DNA from: an uncultured Mailhella sp.
GTDB taxonomy: Bacteria > Desulfobacterota > Desulfovibrionia > Desulfovibrionales > Desulfovibrionaceae
DNA: 64,000 bases
NCBI RefSeq assembly: GCF_963931295.1
Contig: NZ_OZ007001.1
Span: 186,001-250,000, forward strand
Direction of reading: 5' to 3'
In this document: positions 29,353 to 39,557 of the stretch, piece after piece
How the letters are laid out: every line of letters begins with the position of its first letter
How positions within the stretch are numbered: position 1 is the stretch's first letter
Notes under the pieces: generated by a model
Seen by the model: the letters and a program-made list of their open reading frames with translations, nothing else
Told to the model about the DNA's origin: nothing
The model's database searches: none
Translations under genes and position numbers: made by a program

Positions 29353-30096
29353 ATGAAACGTCTTTCCTGCTTCCTTGCGGCCTTCGCCGTGCTCTGCATG
29401 GCCGTCGGCGCTCAGGCGAAAACCTACGTCAACGGCATCGACGCCAACTATCCTCCCTTCGCCTACGTCGGCGAAGACGGCAAGCCTGCCGGCTTCGACG
29501 TGGATTCCATGGACTGGATCGCCAAGCACATGGGCTTTGAAGTCACGCATCAGCCCATGGACTGGGACGGCATCGTGCCCGCCCTCATGAACAAGAAGAT
29601 CGACATGGTCTGCTCCGGCATGAGCGTTTCCCCCGAACGCGCCGCCGTGGTCGCCTTCTCCGAACCCTACTACTCCATCAAGAAGGTCATTCTCGTTCCC
29701 GCCGACTCCAAGCTCACCGCCGATCAGGCCATTCACGGCCCCACCAAGCTCGGCGTGCAGCGCGGCACCAACGAACATGAACTGCTCGAGACCAAGAAGG
29801 TCGAAGAAAAGCTCTCCTACGAACTGCGCTTCTACGATTCCGCGCCCCTCGCCGTGGAAGACCTGCTCAACGGCCGCATCGAAGCCATCGCCCTCGACAG
29901 CGCTCCCGCCAACGACGCCATCAACAAGGGCAAGCCCGTCAAGATCGTGGGCACCTTCGCCCCCGACGACGACTTCGCCGTCGCCATCCGCAAGGACGAC
30001 AAGGAACTGCTCAACCTCGTGAACGAAGGCTACCGCAAGCTGAAGGCCGATCCCTACTGGAAGGAACTTCAGGCCAAGTACCTCTCCAACAAGTAA
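29353..30096 (+). CDS. Amino-acid ABC transporter substrate-binding protein
   Basis: Periplasmic solute-binding protein of the polar amino-acid family (SBP_bac_3). 247 residues; signal peptide 1-22 ending AQA-K. Seen: GIDANYPPFAYVGEDGKPAGFDVD, the classic start of this family (in parts), FSEPYYSIKKVILV, GVQRGTNEH and a hinge motif. GAGG lies upstream of ATG 29353. A terminator-type hairpin separates it from the membrane genes, which would raise the amount of binding protein relative to the permease. Confidence 0.92.
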   Translation: MKRLSCFLAAFAVLCMAVGAQAKTYVNGIDANYPPFAYVGEDGKPAGFDVDSMDWIAKHMGFEVTHQPMDWDGIVPALMNKKIDMVCSGMSVSPERAAVVAFSEPYYSIKKVILVPADSKLTADQAIHGPTKLGVQRGTNEHELLETKKVEEKLSYELRFYDSAPLAVEDLLNGRIEAIALDSAPANDAINKGKPVKIVGTFAPDDDFAVAIRKDDKELLNLVNEGYRKLKADPYWKELQAKYLSNK

Positions 30097-30110
30097 TACG
30101 CCGCGTCCCG

Positions 30111-30138
30111 GGAGACCGGCTGTCCGGTCTCCTTTTTT
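30111..30138 (+). terminator. Intra-operon terminator (attenuating)
   Basis: Perfect 9-base stem GGAGACCGG / CCGGTCTCC, 4-base loop, TTTTTT. It lies 15 bases after the binding-protein gene and before the permease, as often seen where binding protein is needed in excess. Confidence 0.85.
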
Positions 30139-30225
30139 ATTGCTCATCCCGCGCCTTGCCCGGTTTCCGGGCCGGGCGCGCGCTCATGCCGGGCCCCCGG
30201 CCTTCACAGGCCGCGCGGCCGCAGC

Positions 30226-30930
30226 ATGCATTCCTCATCCATACCGGGTTCAACAGTGCATATTCTTTCCACCATCATCGAAGCCTTCCCCTACATCCTT
30301 GAAGGCACGCTGGTCACCGTGGTGCTGGTGGCGGGAGCTCTTTCCCTGGGCTTCTGCCTCGGCGTGCCCATGGCGGTCGCGCAGGTGTACGCCCCCAAAC
30401 CCGCCGCCCTGCTCGTCAGCTTCTATGTATGGTTCTTCCGCGGCGTGCCCGTTCTGCTCCTGCTCTTCCTCTTCTACTACGGCCTGTTCGGCCTCATCGG
30501 TCTCGACGTCGGCACCATAGGCGCTTCCTGCATCGTGCTCGGCATGACCAGCGCCGCCTATCAGTCCCAGATATTCCGCGGGGCCATCATGTCCCTGCCC
30601 GCCGGTCAGCTCAAGGCCGGGCGCGCCCTCGGCATGACCGACTTCCAGACCATTCGGCACGTCATTCTTCCTCAGGCTCTCAGGCTGTCCATTCCCGGAT
30701 GGTCCAACGAATATTCCATCCTGCTCAAGGACTCCGCCATGTGCTTCGCCCTGGGCACTCCCGAAATCATGGCGCGCACCCACTTTGTGGCGTCCCGCAC
30801 CTACGAGCACCTGCCCCTCTACATCACCGCCGGACTCATCTATTTCGCCATCACCATGGCGGGCGTGACCCTGCTCCGCCGCCTCGAACGAAAAGCCCGC
30901 ATCCCCGGCTACAGCAACTCCGGCATGTGA
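30226..30930 (+). CDS. Amino-acid ABC transporter permease 1
   Basis: HisM/GlnP-type inner-membrane permease, 234 residues, five helices. The EAA loop that contacts the ATPase is seen as GQLKAGRALGMTDFQTIRHV near residue 127 (within family pattern). The start is uncertain: ATG 30226 has no clear ribosome site; GTG 30256 (VHILSTIIEAFP) would give a more typical N-terminus. Confidence 0.9.
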   Translation: MHSSSIPGSTVHILSTIIEAFPYILEGTLVTVVLVAGALSLGFCLGVPMAVAQVYAPKPAALLVSFYVWFFRGVPVLLLLFLFYYGLFGLIGLDVGTIGASCIVLGMTSAAYQSQIFRGAIMSLPAGQLKAGRALGMTDFQTIRHVILPQALRLSIPGWSNEYSILLKDSAMCFALGTPEIMARTHFVASRTYEHLPLYITAGLIYFAITMAGVTLLRRLERKARIPGYSNSGM

Positions 30931-30944
30931 TGCCGGGAGACACC

Positions 30945-31739
30945 ATGAACGCTCCTCAGAACGACACCCCCATTCTTCGCGCGGAACACTTCACCAAGTA
31001 TCTTACCGGACGCAAAATCCTCGACGACTGCTCCATCAGCATGCGTCCGGGCGACGTCAAAGTGCTCATCGGCCCGTCCGGCGCGGGCAAGAGCACCTTT
31101 CTGCAGTGCATCAACTGCCTGCTCGAACCCGATCAGGGCGAAATCTGGCTCGGCGACCGCAAGGTCGATTTCAAAAACACTAGAGAGCTCTACGATCTGC
31201 GTCAGCACGTGGGCATGATCTTTCAGGAATTCAACCTGTTCGATCACCTCACCGCCGAACGCAACGTCGCCCTCGCCCTGCGCAAGGTGCGCGGCATGAG
31301 CCGCGCCGACGCCCTCGAACGCGCTCACGTGGAACTCGCCCGCGTGGGCCTCGAAGACAAGGCAAAACTCTATCCCGCTCAGCTCTCCGGCGGTCAGAAA
31401 CAGCGCGTCGCCATCGCCCGCGCCCTGGCCATGGATCCCACCATCCTGCTGCTCGACGAACCCACCTCCGCCCTCGATCCCGAACTCGTGGGCGAAGTGC
31501 TCACCGTCATTCGCGATCTCGCGGCCCACGGCATGCCCATGATCATGGTCACTCATCAGATGGAATTCGCCCGCGCCGTGGCTACCGAAATTCTCTTCAT
31601 GGAGGCCGGCCGCGTCATCGAACAGGGTTCCCCCGAAGAACTCCTCGCTCCCGGCGCCCAGACCCGCACCCAGGACTTCTGCACCCGCCTCTTTGAACTT
31701 TGCGGCGAGGCCGAACCCGCCCCGGAGGCTCAGAACTGA
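30945..31739 (+). CDS. Amino-acid ABC transporter ATP-binding protein
   Basis: Cytoplasmic ATPase of the importer, 264 residues. ATG 30945 is preferred, with GGGAGA 5-10 bases upstream; an ATG at 30930 overlapping the permease stop is an alternative. Seen: Walker A GPSGAGKST, Q-loop FQEFNLFDH, signature LSGGQKQRVAIARAL, Walker B LLLDEPTSALDPE and switch His in VTHQMEFA. GlnQ/HisP family. Confidence 0.93.
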   Translation: MNAPQNDTPILRAEHFTKYLTGRKILDDCSISMRPGDVKVLIGPSGAGKSTFLQCINCLLEPDQGEIWLGDRKVDFKNTRELYDLRQHVGMIFQEFNLFDHLTAERNVALALRKVRGMSRADALERAHVELARVGLEDKAKLYPAQLSGGQKQRVAIARALAMDPTILLLDEPTSALDPELVGEVLTVIRDLAAHGMPMIMVTHQMEFARAVATEILFMEAGRVIEQGSPEELLAPGAQTRTQDFCTRLFELCGEAEPAPEAQN

Positions 31740-31741
31740 TC

Positions 31742-32431
31742 ATGTTCGATTTTCTCGATCCCACCTTCCTCACCACCCGCGTCATGCCCTACCTCGACCG
31801 CGGCCTCATGATGAGTCTCCAGCTCATTATTCCCGCCTCGCTCATAGGGGGCTTCATCGGCGTGGTCATGGGCGTCATGCGCGTGTTCGGCACCCCCTGG
31901 ATGAAGCGCGGCACCGACGCCGTGGTGGCCGTCATCCGCGGCGTGCCCCTCACCGTGCAGCTCATGATCCTCTATTTCGGTCTGCCCAGCCTCCCCGGCG
32001 TGAAGATCTATCTTTCCCCCTACGCCGCCGCCCTCATCGGCTTCATCGTGTGTACGGCGTCCTATCAGTCGGAATACGTGCGCGGCGCTCTGCTTTCCAT
32101 CCGGCAGGGGCAGATCAAGGCCGCGCAGGCCCTCGGCATGACAAGGTGGCAAACCATCTGGTCCGTCATCGTGCCCCAGGCCGTGCGCCGCGCCCTGCCC
32201 GGCTGCGGCAATGAAATCATCTACCTCATCAAATATTCCTCTCTGGCGTACATCGTCACCTGCATCGAACTCACCGGCGAAGCCAAGGTGCTCGTCTCCC
32301 GCACCTTCCGTCCCACGGAAGTCTATCTCGTGGCCGCCTGCTACTACCTCGTCATGGTGAGCGCCGCCACCTGGCTCCTCGCCAAGCTCGAAAAGAAGCT
32401 GTCCATTCCCGGATTCGGCGCGCAAAAATAG
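31742..32431 (+). CDS. Amino-acid ABC transporter permease 2
   Basis: Second GlnP-type permease, 229 residues, two bases after the ATPase gene. EAA loop: GQIKAAQALGMTRWQTIWSV near residue 124. Two different permeases around one ATPase point to a heterodimeric channel. Substrate cannot be told; the binding protein belongs to the polar amino-acid class. Confidence 0.92.
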   Translation: MFDFLDPTFLTTRVMPYLDRGLMMSLQLIIPASLIGGFIGVVMGVMRVFGTPWMKRGTDAVVAVIRGVPLTVQLMILYFGLPSLPGVKIYLSPYAAALIGFIVCTASYQSEYVRGALLSIRQGQIKAAQALGMTRWQTIWSVIVPQAVRRALPGCGNEIIYLIKYSSLAYIVTCIELTGEAKVLVSRTFRPTEVYLVAACYYLVMVSAATWLLAKLEKKLSIPGFGAQK

Positions 32432-32683
32432 CGGCGCGGCAATCTTCCGCGGCTCTTTGCCCCGCCTCGCCCATTCCCGCCGAGCTTCGCCGAGCCCGCC
32501 CGGTTTGCTCCGGCCCGGTTCACGTCGTCCGGTCACGACTGTCCGGTTCGCTTCACCCCGAGGCTCCGGCTGCTGCTCCGGCAACGGCGCGCTCAGGCAA
32601 CGCGCCCCTTGAAGAGAGACGCCTCACGCGCTACCATGGTTTCTTGCGGTGAAACACGCCGTCAACTTCTACCCCCAAGACGC

Positions 32684-34498
<1,815 letters not shown>

Positions 34499-34606
34499 GA
34501 GAGAGAGAGATGGATTGATTGGCGGGGGAAGGAGAAACCCTTTTGAAAAAGGGCTTTTCTCCTTCCTCCGCACCCCCATCCTCTTTCCGAAAACTTTTTA
34601 TTTTTC
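34499..34606 (+). repeat. Post-stop hairpin element, copy 2 of 7
   Basis: Begins one base after the lepA stop with a GA run. Hairpin at 34522-34571: left GCGGGGGAAGGAG, right CTCCTTCCTCCGC (one mismatch), inner CCCTTTTGAAAAAGGG, then CACCCCCATCCTCTTTCC and a T-rich end. Confidence 0.9.
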
Positions 34607-34831
34607 AGTACGTGGGGCGCAGGCGTCGCGGCCCTTTTCCTGCCGCGTCCCATCAAGCGCCCCGGTCAAGCCACTCCCTCAGGGCGCGGCCTCCCCGGCT
34701 TTTTCTCTTCCCCGCAGAGGCAGCCGCAGCCACGCCGGCAGCGTCCGCGCATTCCCTCCCCCCCCCCAAAAAAAACGCCGAGTCTCCGATCAGACGCCCC
34801 ATCCCGAAACACTGCGTTGCAGAAGGCACTC

Positions 34832-35401
34832 ATGAACGACATTCGCATCCGCACGGCAACCACGGCCGACGTTCCGGCCATGCTGAACATCTACGCGCCC
34901 TACGTGCAGAACACGGCCATCAGCTTTGAGTACGACGTGCCCACCCTTCAGGACTTTGAAGGAAGACTCGCCCACACCCTCGCCCGCTACCCATGGCTCG
35001 CCGCCGAACAGAACGGCGACGTTCTCGGCTACGCCTACGCCTCGGCCTTCCACCCGCGCAAGGCCTACCAGTGGTGCGCCGAAGCCTCCATCTACCTGGC
35101 GCAGAACGCACGCGGCCGCGGCCTCGGAGCCATGCTCTACAACTGCCTCGAATCCCTGCTGAAAAAACAGGGAATCCTGCTGCTCTACGCCTGCATCGCC
35201 CGCCCGCCCAAAGAGGACGAACACCTCACCCTCGCCAGCATCCACTTCCATACCCGCATGGGCTTCCATACCGTGGGAGAATTCCCCCGCTGCGGCTTCA
35301 AGTTCAACCGCTGGTACGACATGGTCTGGATGGAAAAACGCCTCGCCGAACCCTCCGACCCTCCGCAGCCCTTCACCCCGTTTTCTGAAATAGAAGATTA
35401 G
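34832..35401 (+). CDS. GNAT-family N-acetyltransferase (phosphinothricin acetyltransferase-like)
   Basis: Acetyl-CoA-dependent acyltransferase, 189 residues from ATG 34832 (a TTG 15 bases upstream is less likely). The N-terminus IRIRTATTADVPAMLNIYAP and the YAYASAFHPRKAYQWCAEAS stretch resemble the Pat/YncA subgroup; the acetyl-CoA motif ARGRGLGAMLY is clear near residue 95, and FHTRMGFH is the C-terminal beta strand-helix. Substrate unknown: members act on phosphinothricin, methionine sulfoximine or similar amino acids. Confidence 0.85.
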   Translation: MNDIRIRTATTADVPAMLNIYAPYVQNTAISFEYDVPTLQDFEGRLAHTLARYPWLAAEQNGDVLGYAYASAFHPRKAYQWCAEASIYLAQNARGRGLGAMLYNCLESLLKKQGILLLYACIARPPKEDEHLTLASIHFHTRMGFHTVGEFPRCGFKFNRWYDMVWMEKRLAEPSDPPQPFTPFSEIED

Positions 35402-35509
35402 GAAGAAAGAGAGAGGGGGAGAGATGCGGGGGAAGGAGGAACCCCTTTTGAAAAAGGGCTTTCCTCCTTCCCCCGCCCCCCCCATCCTCCTTCCTAAAAC
35501 TTTTATTAT
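35402..35509 (+). repeat. Post-stop hairpin element, copy 3 of 7
   Basis: Starts directly after the acetyltransferase stop with GGAAGAAAGAGAGAGG. Hairpin at 35426-35476 with arms GCGGGGGAAGGAGGA / TCCTCCTTCCCCCGC and inner CCCCTTTTGAAAAAGGG. Confidence 0.9.
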
Positions 35510-35557
35510 GGACGAAGAATTTCCGATAAGATAGGATGCAAACCTATCCTGTTCATT

Positions 35558-35575
35558 GTTTCGCAACATTGAAAC
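35558..35575. promoter_or_regulatory. GTTTC-N8-GAAAC dyad before the small secreted protein gene
   Basis: Inverted half-sites 23 bases upstream of ATG 35598. A second dyad, GATAGG-N7-CCTATC, lies just before it at 35530-35548. Either may be regulatory; function is inferred from position only. Confidence 0.3.
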
Positions 35576-35597
35576 AAAGCCTGTCCGGGAACGCGCC

Positions 35598-35885
35598 ATG
35601 AAAAACATCCATGTTTCCGCCCTGTGTCTGACGGTCGCTCTTCTCCTGCCCGCCGCCCCTTCTTCGGCAGGCCATCTCTACTGTGACGACTACGGCAACT
35701 GCACCGGTTACACGGATGACGGCGAGTCCATACGTCTCTACACCGATGACTATGGAAACACCACCGGAACCATAGGCGACAGCTCCGTGCGTCTCTACTC
35801 CGACGACTACGGCAATACCACGGGCTCCATCGGCTCGGACAGCTTCCGCTCCTACTCCGATGACTATGGAAATACCGACTGGTAA
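35598..35885 (+). CDS. Small secreted protein with DDYGN repeats
   Basis: 95 residues from ATG 35598. The first ~23 residues form a signal peptide (KNIHVSALCLTVALLLPAAP core, cleavage near SAG). The mature part is four copies of a short unit built on Y-x-DDYGN-T-G (CDDYGNCTG, TDDYGNTTG, SDDYGNTTG, SDDYGNTDW), separated by G-[DS]-[DS]-[SF]-x-R-x-Y linkers, period about 20-23 residues. Two cysteines sit in the first unit. Very acidic and tyrosine-rich. I do not recognise the family; repeating Asp-Asp-Tyr-Gly-Asn could bind cations or a surface ligand. Confidence 0.75.
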   Translation: MKNIHVSALCLTVALLLPAAPSSAGHLYCDDYGNCTGYTDDGESIRLYTDDYGNTTGTIGDSSVRLYSDDYGNTTGSIGSDSFRSYSDDYGNTDW

Positions 35886-35937
35886 AACCTTCTCTGCCTT
35901 TTCATTCCCCGCGTCCTTGCCCTCCGTCCCCCGCACA

Positions 35938-36010
35938 TCTGGAAATATTTTCCTTTAACACGACTGTCCTGCGCAGGCCGGACAGGAGTCGGCCACCGCA
36001 GGTGGGAGCG
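35938..36010 (+). repeat. Two-hairpin module, truncated copy
   Basis: Begins ATCTGGAAATATTTTCC; first hairpin CGACTGTCC..GGACAGGAGTCG at 35961-35991, then GGCCACCGCAGGTGGG. The second hairpin present in the copies at 50.9, 58.3 and 62.2 kb is disrupted here. It leads into a 294-bp-type unit. Confidence 0.75.
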
Positions 36011-36039
36011 ACATGCGAGAGCTTCGGCATCCGCCACGT

Positions 36040-36330
36040 CCCGTTTGCGCAAGACACGCCGGGCGGCCTTCGGGACTTGCACGACGGGCATTGCGTTTAA
36101 CGCCGGAAGTGAATTCCGGCTACTTTGCCCGTCGGCCGGGCTCCTGACGTCGCCGGGGCCCCAGTGCGTTGAAAAAACGCCTTCTGGAATACACTCCCCC
36201 CTTCGCCCTCTGCTTCGGGCATAATCTTCCCGTTCACCCTGTCCTGCCGAACCGGCGAAGCCGGGAGGCAGAATCAGGGGGGTGCGGGGGGAATTATTTC
36301 CCCCGCATGCCTTTTCTGCCTTTCCGAGCG
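36040..36330 (+). repeat. Single unit of the 294-bp repeat
   Basis: CGTTTGCGCAAGACACGCC onward, matching the 13-kb array including the nested hairpin at 36244-36271 (CTGCC..GGCAG with inner CCGGC/GCCGG) and the terminal TTTCCCCCGCATGCC end. Sits between the convergent ends of the secreted-protein gene and lptG. Confidence 0.88.
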
Positions 36331-36363
36331 AAAAAAACGCGGACCGGGGCGAGCCGATCCGCG
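36331..36363 (-). terminator. Intrinsic terminator after lptG
   Basis: Read on the - strand: CGCGGATCGG / CCGGTCCGCG with one G-T pair, 6-base loop, then TTTTTTT. 30 bases after the lptG stop. Confidence 0.88.
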
Positions 36364-36393
36364 CTGGTTGCCGGATGTAGGGGGGGGGGAGAA

Positions 36394-37461
36394 TCAGCGT
36401 CGGACGCTGACGAGGTAGAGTCTGCCTACGGCGATGAGGAGCAGGACGGTATCGGGGCCCCAGGCGGCCATGAAGGGGGGGAGGGCTCCGCGCTGGCCCA
36501 GGGATTCGCCGAACATGGTGAGGGCGTACATGATGAAGGTACCCGCCATGCTGATGGCCACGGCGATGTAGATATTGGGAAAGCGGGAAACGATGGCAGC
36601 GCCGAGCACGGCCATGACCACGAGGGAGACGGCGTAGGCGATTTTTCCGTGCCACACGGTGCGCAGTCCGTCCACGTTGGAGCCTGCCGCGCCGAGCTGG
36701 TTGATGGCGTCGCCGAGCTGCCAGAGCGGGAGCTGCTGCAGGTTGTTGGATTCCGTGGAGAAGAAGAGTTCCGGATCCTGATGCAGGGGCAGTTCCAGTC
36801 GGGGAAGGCTTTCTCTCTGATAGGTATCGGGATAGAGGCGCACGGCGTCGGCGGCCACCCATCCGTTTTCGCTGCCCTTCACGCGGGGGGCGCGCACGAT
36901 GACGTCCACGTCGGAACCGCCGTCCCGGACGTGGAAGGCGGAAAAGCCGGAACCTTCGCCGTCGGCTCTGAGCGTTTTCACGGACACGGTCCAGCCGCTT
37001 TCCATGAACCACACGTCGTCGAGGGTACGGTCGTCGAGGTTCTTCTTGCGCACCTCTTCCTGCCATATCTGCTGGGAATAGCGTTCGCCCTGCACGGCGA
37101 GCAGCTGAGAGCAGCAGAACTGCACGACGCCCCAGAACACGCCGCACATGACCAGAATGACGGCCACTGTGGCAAAGGAAATGCCGCCGGCGTGGAGGGC
37201 CGTGAGTTCACGGCTGCCGCCCATGAGGCAGAGGGTGACCACGGTGGCCAGCAGGAACACGGCGGGCAGGATCTGCGCGATGATGGAAGGCAGGCGCACG
37301 CCGAAGTACTGGAGCACCAGACCTATGCCGGAGCCCGCTTCAATGAAGATGTCCACGCGTTCCACGATGTCGGTGAGCAGGTAGATGCCCACGCCGAGGC
37401 CCATGATGAGCAGCAGCAGGCGGGCGTGCCGCAGGAAGATGTATCGGAAAAGCAGGCTCAT
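36394..37461 (-). CDS. lptG: LPS export permease LptG
   Basis: One of two membrane subunits of the LptB2FG transporter that extracts lipopolysaccharide from the inner membrane. 355 residues from ATG 37461, which overlaps the lptF stop (ATGA); the longer frame is a shadow of lptF. Topology: two N-terminal helices, further helices near 55-120, a large periplasmic beta-jellyroll domain (about 125-265), then three C-terminal helices ending in ALTMFGESLGQRGALPP. LptG versus LptF is assigned by order. Confidence 0.92.
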   Translation of the reverse strand: MSLLFRYIFLRHARLLLLIMGLGVGIYLLTDIVERVDIFIEAGSGIGLVLQYFGVRLPSIIAQILPAVFLLATVVTLCLMGGSRELTALHAGGISFATVAVILVMCGVFWGVVQFCCSQLLAVQGERYSQQIWQEEVRKKNLDDRTLDDVWFMESGWTVSVKTLRADGEGSGFSAFHVRDGGSDVDVIVRAPRVKGSENGWVAADAVRLYPDTYQRESLPRLELPLHQDPELFFSTESNNLQQLPLWQLGDAINQLGAAGSNVDGLRTVWHGKIAYAVSLVVMAVLGAAIVSRFPNIYIAVAISMAGTFIMYALTMFGESLGQRGALPPFMAAWGPDTVLLLIAVGRLYLVSVRR

Positions 37462-38630
37462 TGCTCGGCCTCCTTCTTCTTTTTGCGGCTCTTGCGGGAA
37501 TTCCAGTATTCGGTGATGCGCGGCATGCGCTCCTGTGCGGCGAGCCGCAGGCCGTAGAGGCCCATCAGCAGAAAGACCGCGTTGGGAACCCACAGGCCGA
37601 TGGCCGGATCAAGATCGCCGCTTTCGCCGAGACTGATGCCCAGCATGAGCAGGCTGTAATACACGAGGAACAGAAGCAGCGCCATGAGCACGCCGGTCTG
37701 CTGCTTGAGGCCCTGAAACGACGTGGCAATGGGTATGACGAAGATGCACAGCACCACGCAGGCGATGGGAAACACGTGACGCTTGTGCCGTTCCACCACT
37801 ATTTTGCGGGCCATGCGCGGATCGGTCTTCTGGAGCTCGCGTTCGTTCTGGGTGTCGTAGAGGCGGGCCCAGGTGTATTCCTTGGGCTTGACCGGGCCCA
37901 TGTCCACGCCCTGGAACAGAGAGTCGAAGCTCAGGCGCACGGCGTATTCCTGAAAGCCCATGACCGAGAGCGCATTATCCTTTTCGGTGTAGCTGCGGCC
38001 GTTCTTGAGCAGAAAGATGAGTTCGCCGTTTTCGTAGTCGGCGTCGAGGCTGCCGTCGGGAGCAAGAATGGTCATGGTGGTGTCGGCGGCGCGCCGGTCT
38101 TCGACCATCACGCCGGCCATGGTGCCGGTGACGGGATCCACCTTGCGCGCAAACATGACCATGTTGGGCACGTCCTTGTTGAATACGCCGGGCTGCACCA
38201 CCACGCGGGCGCTGCTGCTCGCGATGTCCAGCACTTCGGAACGAAAATGTCCCATGCCCCAGGCCTGCCAGTACACGGAAATCCAGAAGCCGAGCAGCGC
38301 GCAGAGCACGGAAAAGAGGAGCGGCGCGGGCAGCATCTGATACAGGCTCACGCCGCCCGCCTTGAGGGCGACGAGTTCCCTGTCTGTGCTCATGCGCAAA
38401 AAGGTGAGGAAGACCGCCAGCATGCAGGCGATGGGGCAGATGATGAGCAGAAAGAACGGGCTCAGATATCCGAACAGGCGCAGGGTATCCCAGATGCTCA
38501 GCTCAAGACCGAGGAGCATGTCGCGCAGCTGGAGCGCGCGGCCCATGAGGATGAACAGCAGGAGCACGGCCATGGACAGAAAAAACGTCTTGGCGTGCTC
38601 CAGGAACAGGCGTCGCTGGAGAAGATTCAT
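37458..38630 (-). CDS. lptF: LPS export permease LptF
   Basis: Partner of LptG. 390 residues from ATG 38630; the start overlaps the stop of a small upstream gene (ATGA). N-terminal helices starting RRLFLEHAKTFFLSMAVLLL, the cytoplasmic coupling segment MSTDRELVALKAGGVS near residue 80, a periplasmic domain (about 130-270), and C-terminal helices with LLMLGISLGESGDLDP. A long lysine-rich cytoplasmic tail (RKSRKKKKEAE) ends the protein. Confidence 0.93.
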   Translation of the reverse strand: MNLLQRRLFLEHAKTFFLSMAVLLLFILMGRALQLRDMLLGLELSIWDTLRLFGYLSPFFLLIICPIACMLAVFLTFLRMSTDRELVALKAGGVSLYQMLPAPLLFSVLCALLGFWISVYWQAWGMGHFRSEVLDIASSSARVVVQPGVFNKDVPNMVMFARKVDPVTGTMAGVMVEDRRAADTTMTILAPDGSLDADYENGELIFLLKNGRSYTEKDNALSVMGFQEYAVRLSFDSLFQGVDMGPVKPKEYTWARLYDTQNERELQKTDPRMARKIVVERHKRHVFPIACVVLCIFVIPIATSFQGLKQQTGVLMALLLFLVYYSLLMLGISLGESGDLDPAIGLWVPNAVFLLMGLYGLRLAAQERMPRITEYWNSRKSRKKKKEAEQ

Positions 38631-38821
38631 GCGACGCCCTCGTCGGACTTGAGCGAAAGCAGTCTTTCCAGCGCCTCCTGATCGAGGGGCGAAAGATTGA
38701 AGCGCGCGCCGGCGCTGTCCAGAAGCTCGGCGGCGTCCGCGCCGGGGCAGTCGCGTCTGCGTTCCAGAATATAGGCAAGGGCGCGGCGTATCAGTTCTTC
38801 GTGCTGCATAACGGTGGCCAT
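38627..38821 (-). CDS. Small protein translationally coupled to lptF
   Basis: 64 residues from ATG 38821, which has GGGGAG 6-11 bases upstream on the - strand; an inner ATG (MQHEELI) would give 60. Mostly helical and charged (LIRRALAYILERRRD, LSPLDQEALERLLSLKSDEG); no signal peptide or membrane helix. The ATGA overlap with lptF and good ribosome site support real translation. I do not recognise the family. Confidence 0.65.
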   Translation of the reverse strand: MATVMQHEELIRRALAYILERRRDCPGADAAELLDSAGARFNLSPLDQEALERLLSLKSDEGVA

Positions 38822-38880
38822 AGGCGTCTCCCCATGCGTCAGTCTTCGGCCGCGGCGGGACGCCGCAGCGGAACCAACCC

Positions 38881-38909
38881 ATGATAACCCTTTTCGGAAA
38901 AATGATGAA
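38881..38909 (-). promoter_or_regulatory. Candidate promoter for the lptF-lptG operon
   Basis: On the - strand TTCATC (38909-38904), 17-base spacer, TATCAT (38886-38881). The -10 is good, the -35 poor. 60 bases before the first start codon. Confidence 0.4.
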
Positions 38910-39508
38910 GCGGGAAAAGCCCCTCTTCCCCGGCGGAAAAAACTCCGCGCTGAAGGACATCCGGGAAGCGGACCTGCACATGCCGGAAGCCTCGCACTGC
39001 GGGAGTCCGGGCCCGGGGCGCGCACGGCCCGCGCCGGAACATTGCCGCCCGCGTTCCGCCCGCGTCGTCGGCGTCCGACGCTTCCCGAAACGCGGATGAG
39101 GCCTCGCCGCAGAACGAGCCTGACGCCCGAACGCCGGATGCCGCACGCCGGGCATTTGCGCCGCGCGAAAGCGCCTTCCGCCGCCCGGGCATCCCACGCG
39201 GGAGACGCTCAAAGCAGCGCAGAGAGCGGAGCGCCAAGGCTGTCTCAGTGCCGCCCGCTCACGCCTTCCGCCGGAACATTGCCGCCGGACTCTCCTGCGG
39301 GCAGGATGCTCCCGCCGAAGGGCGATCAGGCAGGCCCTCGACGACGACACGCCGGGCGTCCGAGGAGGGGGATCCTTCCGCCCGCGTCTGCCGACAACGG
39401 GCAAGGCAGACAAGACTGCGCGGGGCATCGACGTTTTGCAGGACCGACGCCCGGGCGCAGCATCGTCCGCGGCCGAGGAGATGCGTCCCTCATGCCGCGG
39501 AGAGTCGG
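38910..39508 (-). other. Spacer between UPF0173 and lpt operons
   Basis: About 600 bases of very G+C-rich sequence without a supportable gene on either strand. Confidence 0.4.
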
Positions 39509-39541
39509 CCCCGCCTCCGGGAACAGGCCCGGGAGGCGGGG
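39509..39541 (-). terminator. Hairpin after the UPF0173 gene
   Basis: CCCCGCCTCC..GGGAGGCGGGG stem with small internal mismatch, 17 bases beyond the stop codon on the - strand; no T-run, so termination by itself is doubtful. Confidence 0.35.
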
Positions 39542-39557
39542 CATCCGAGTGCCGAAA

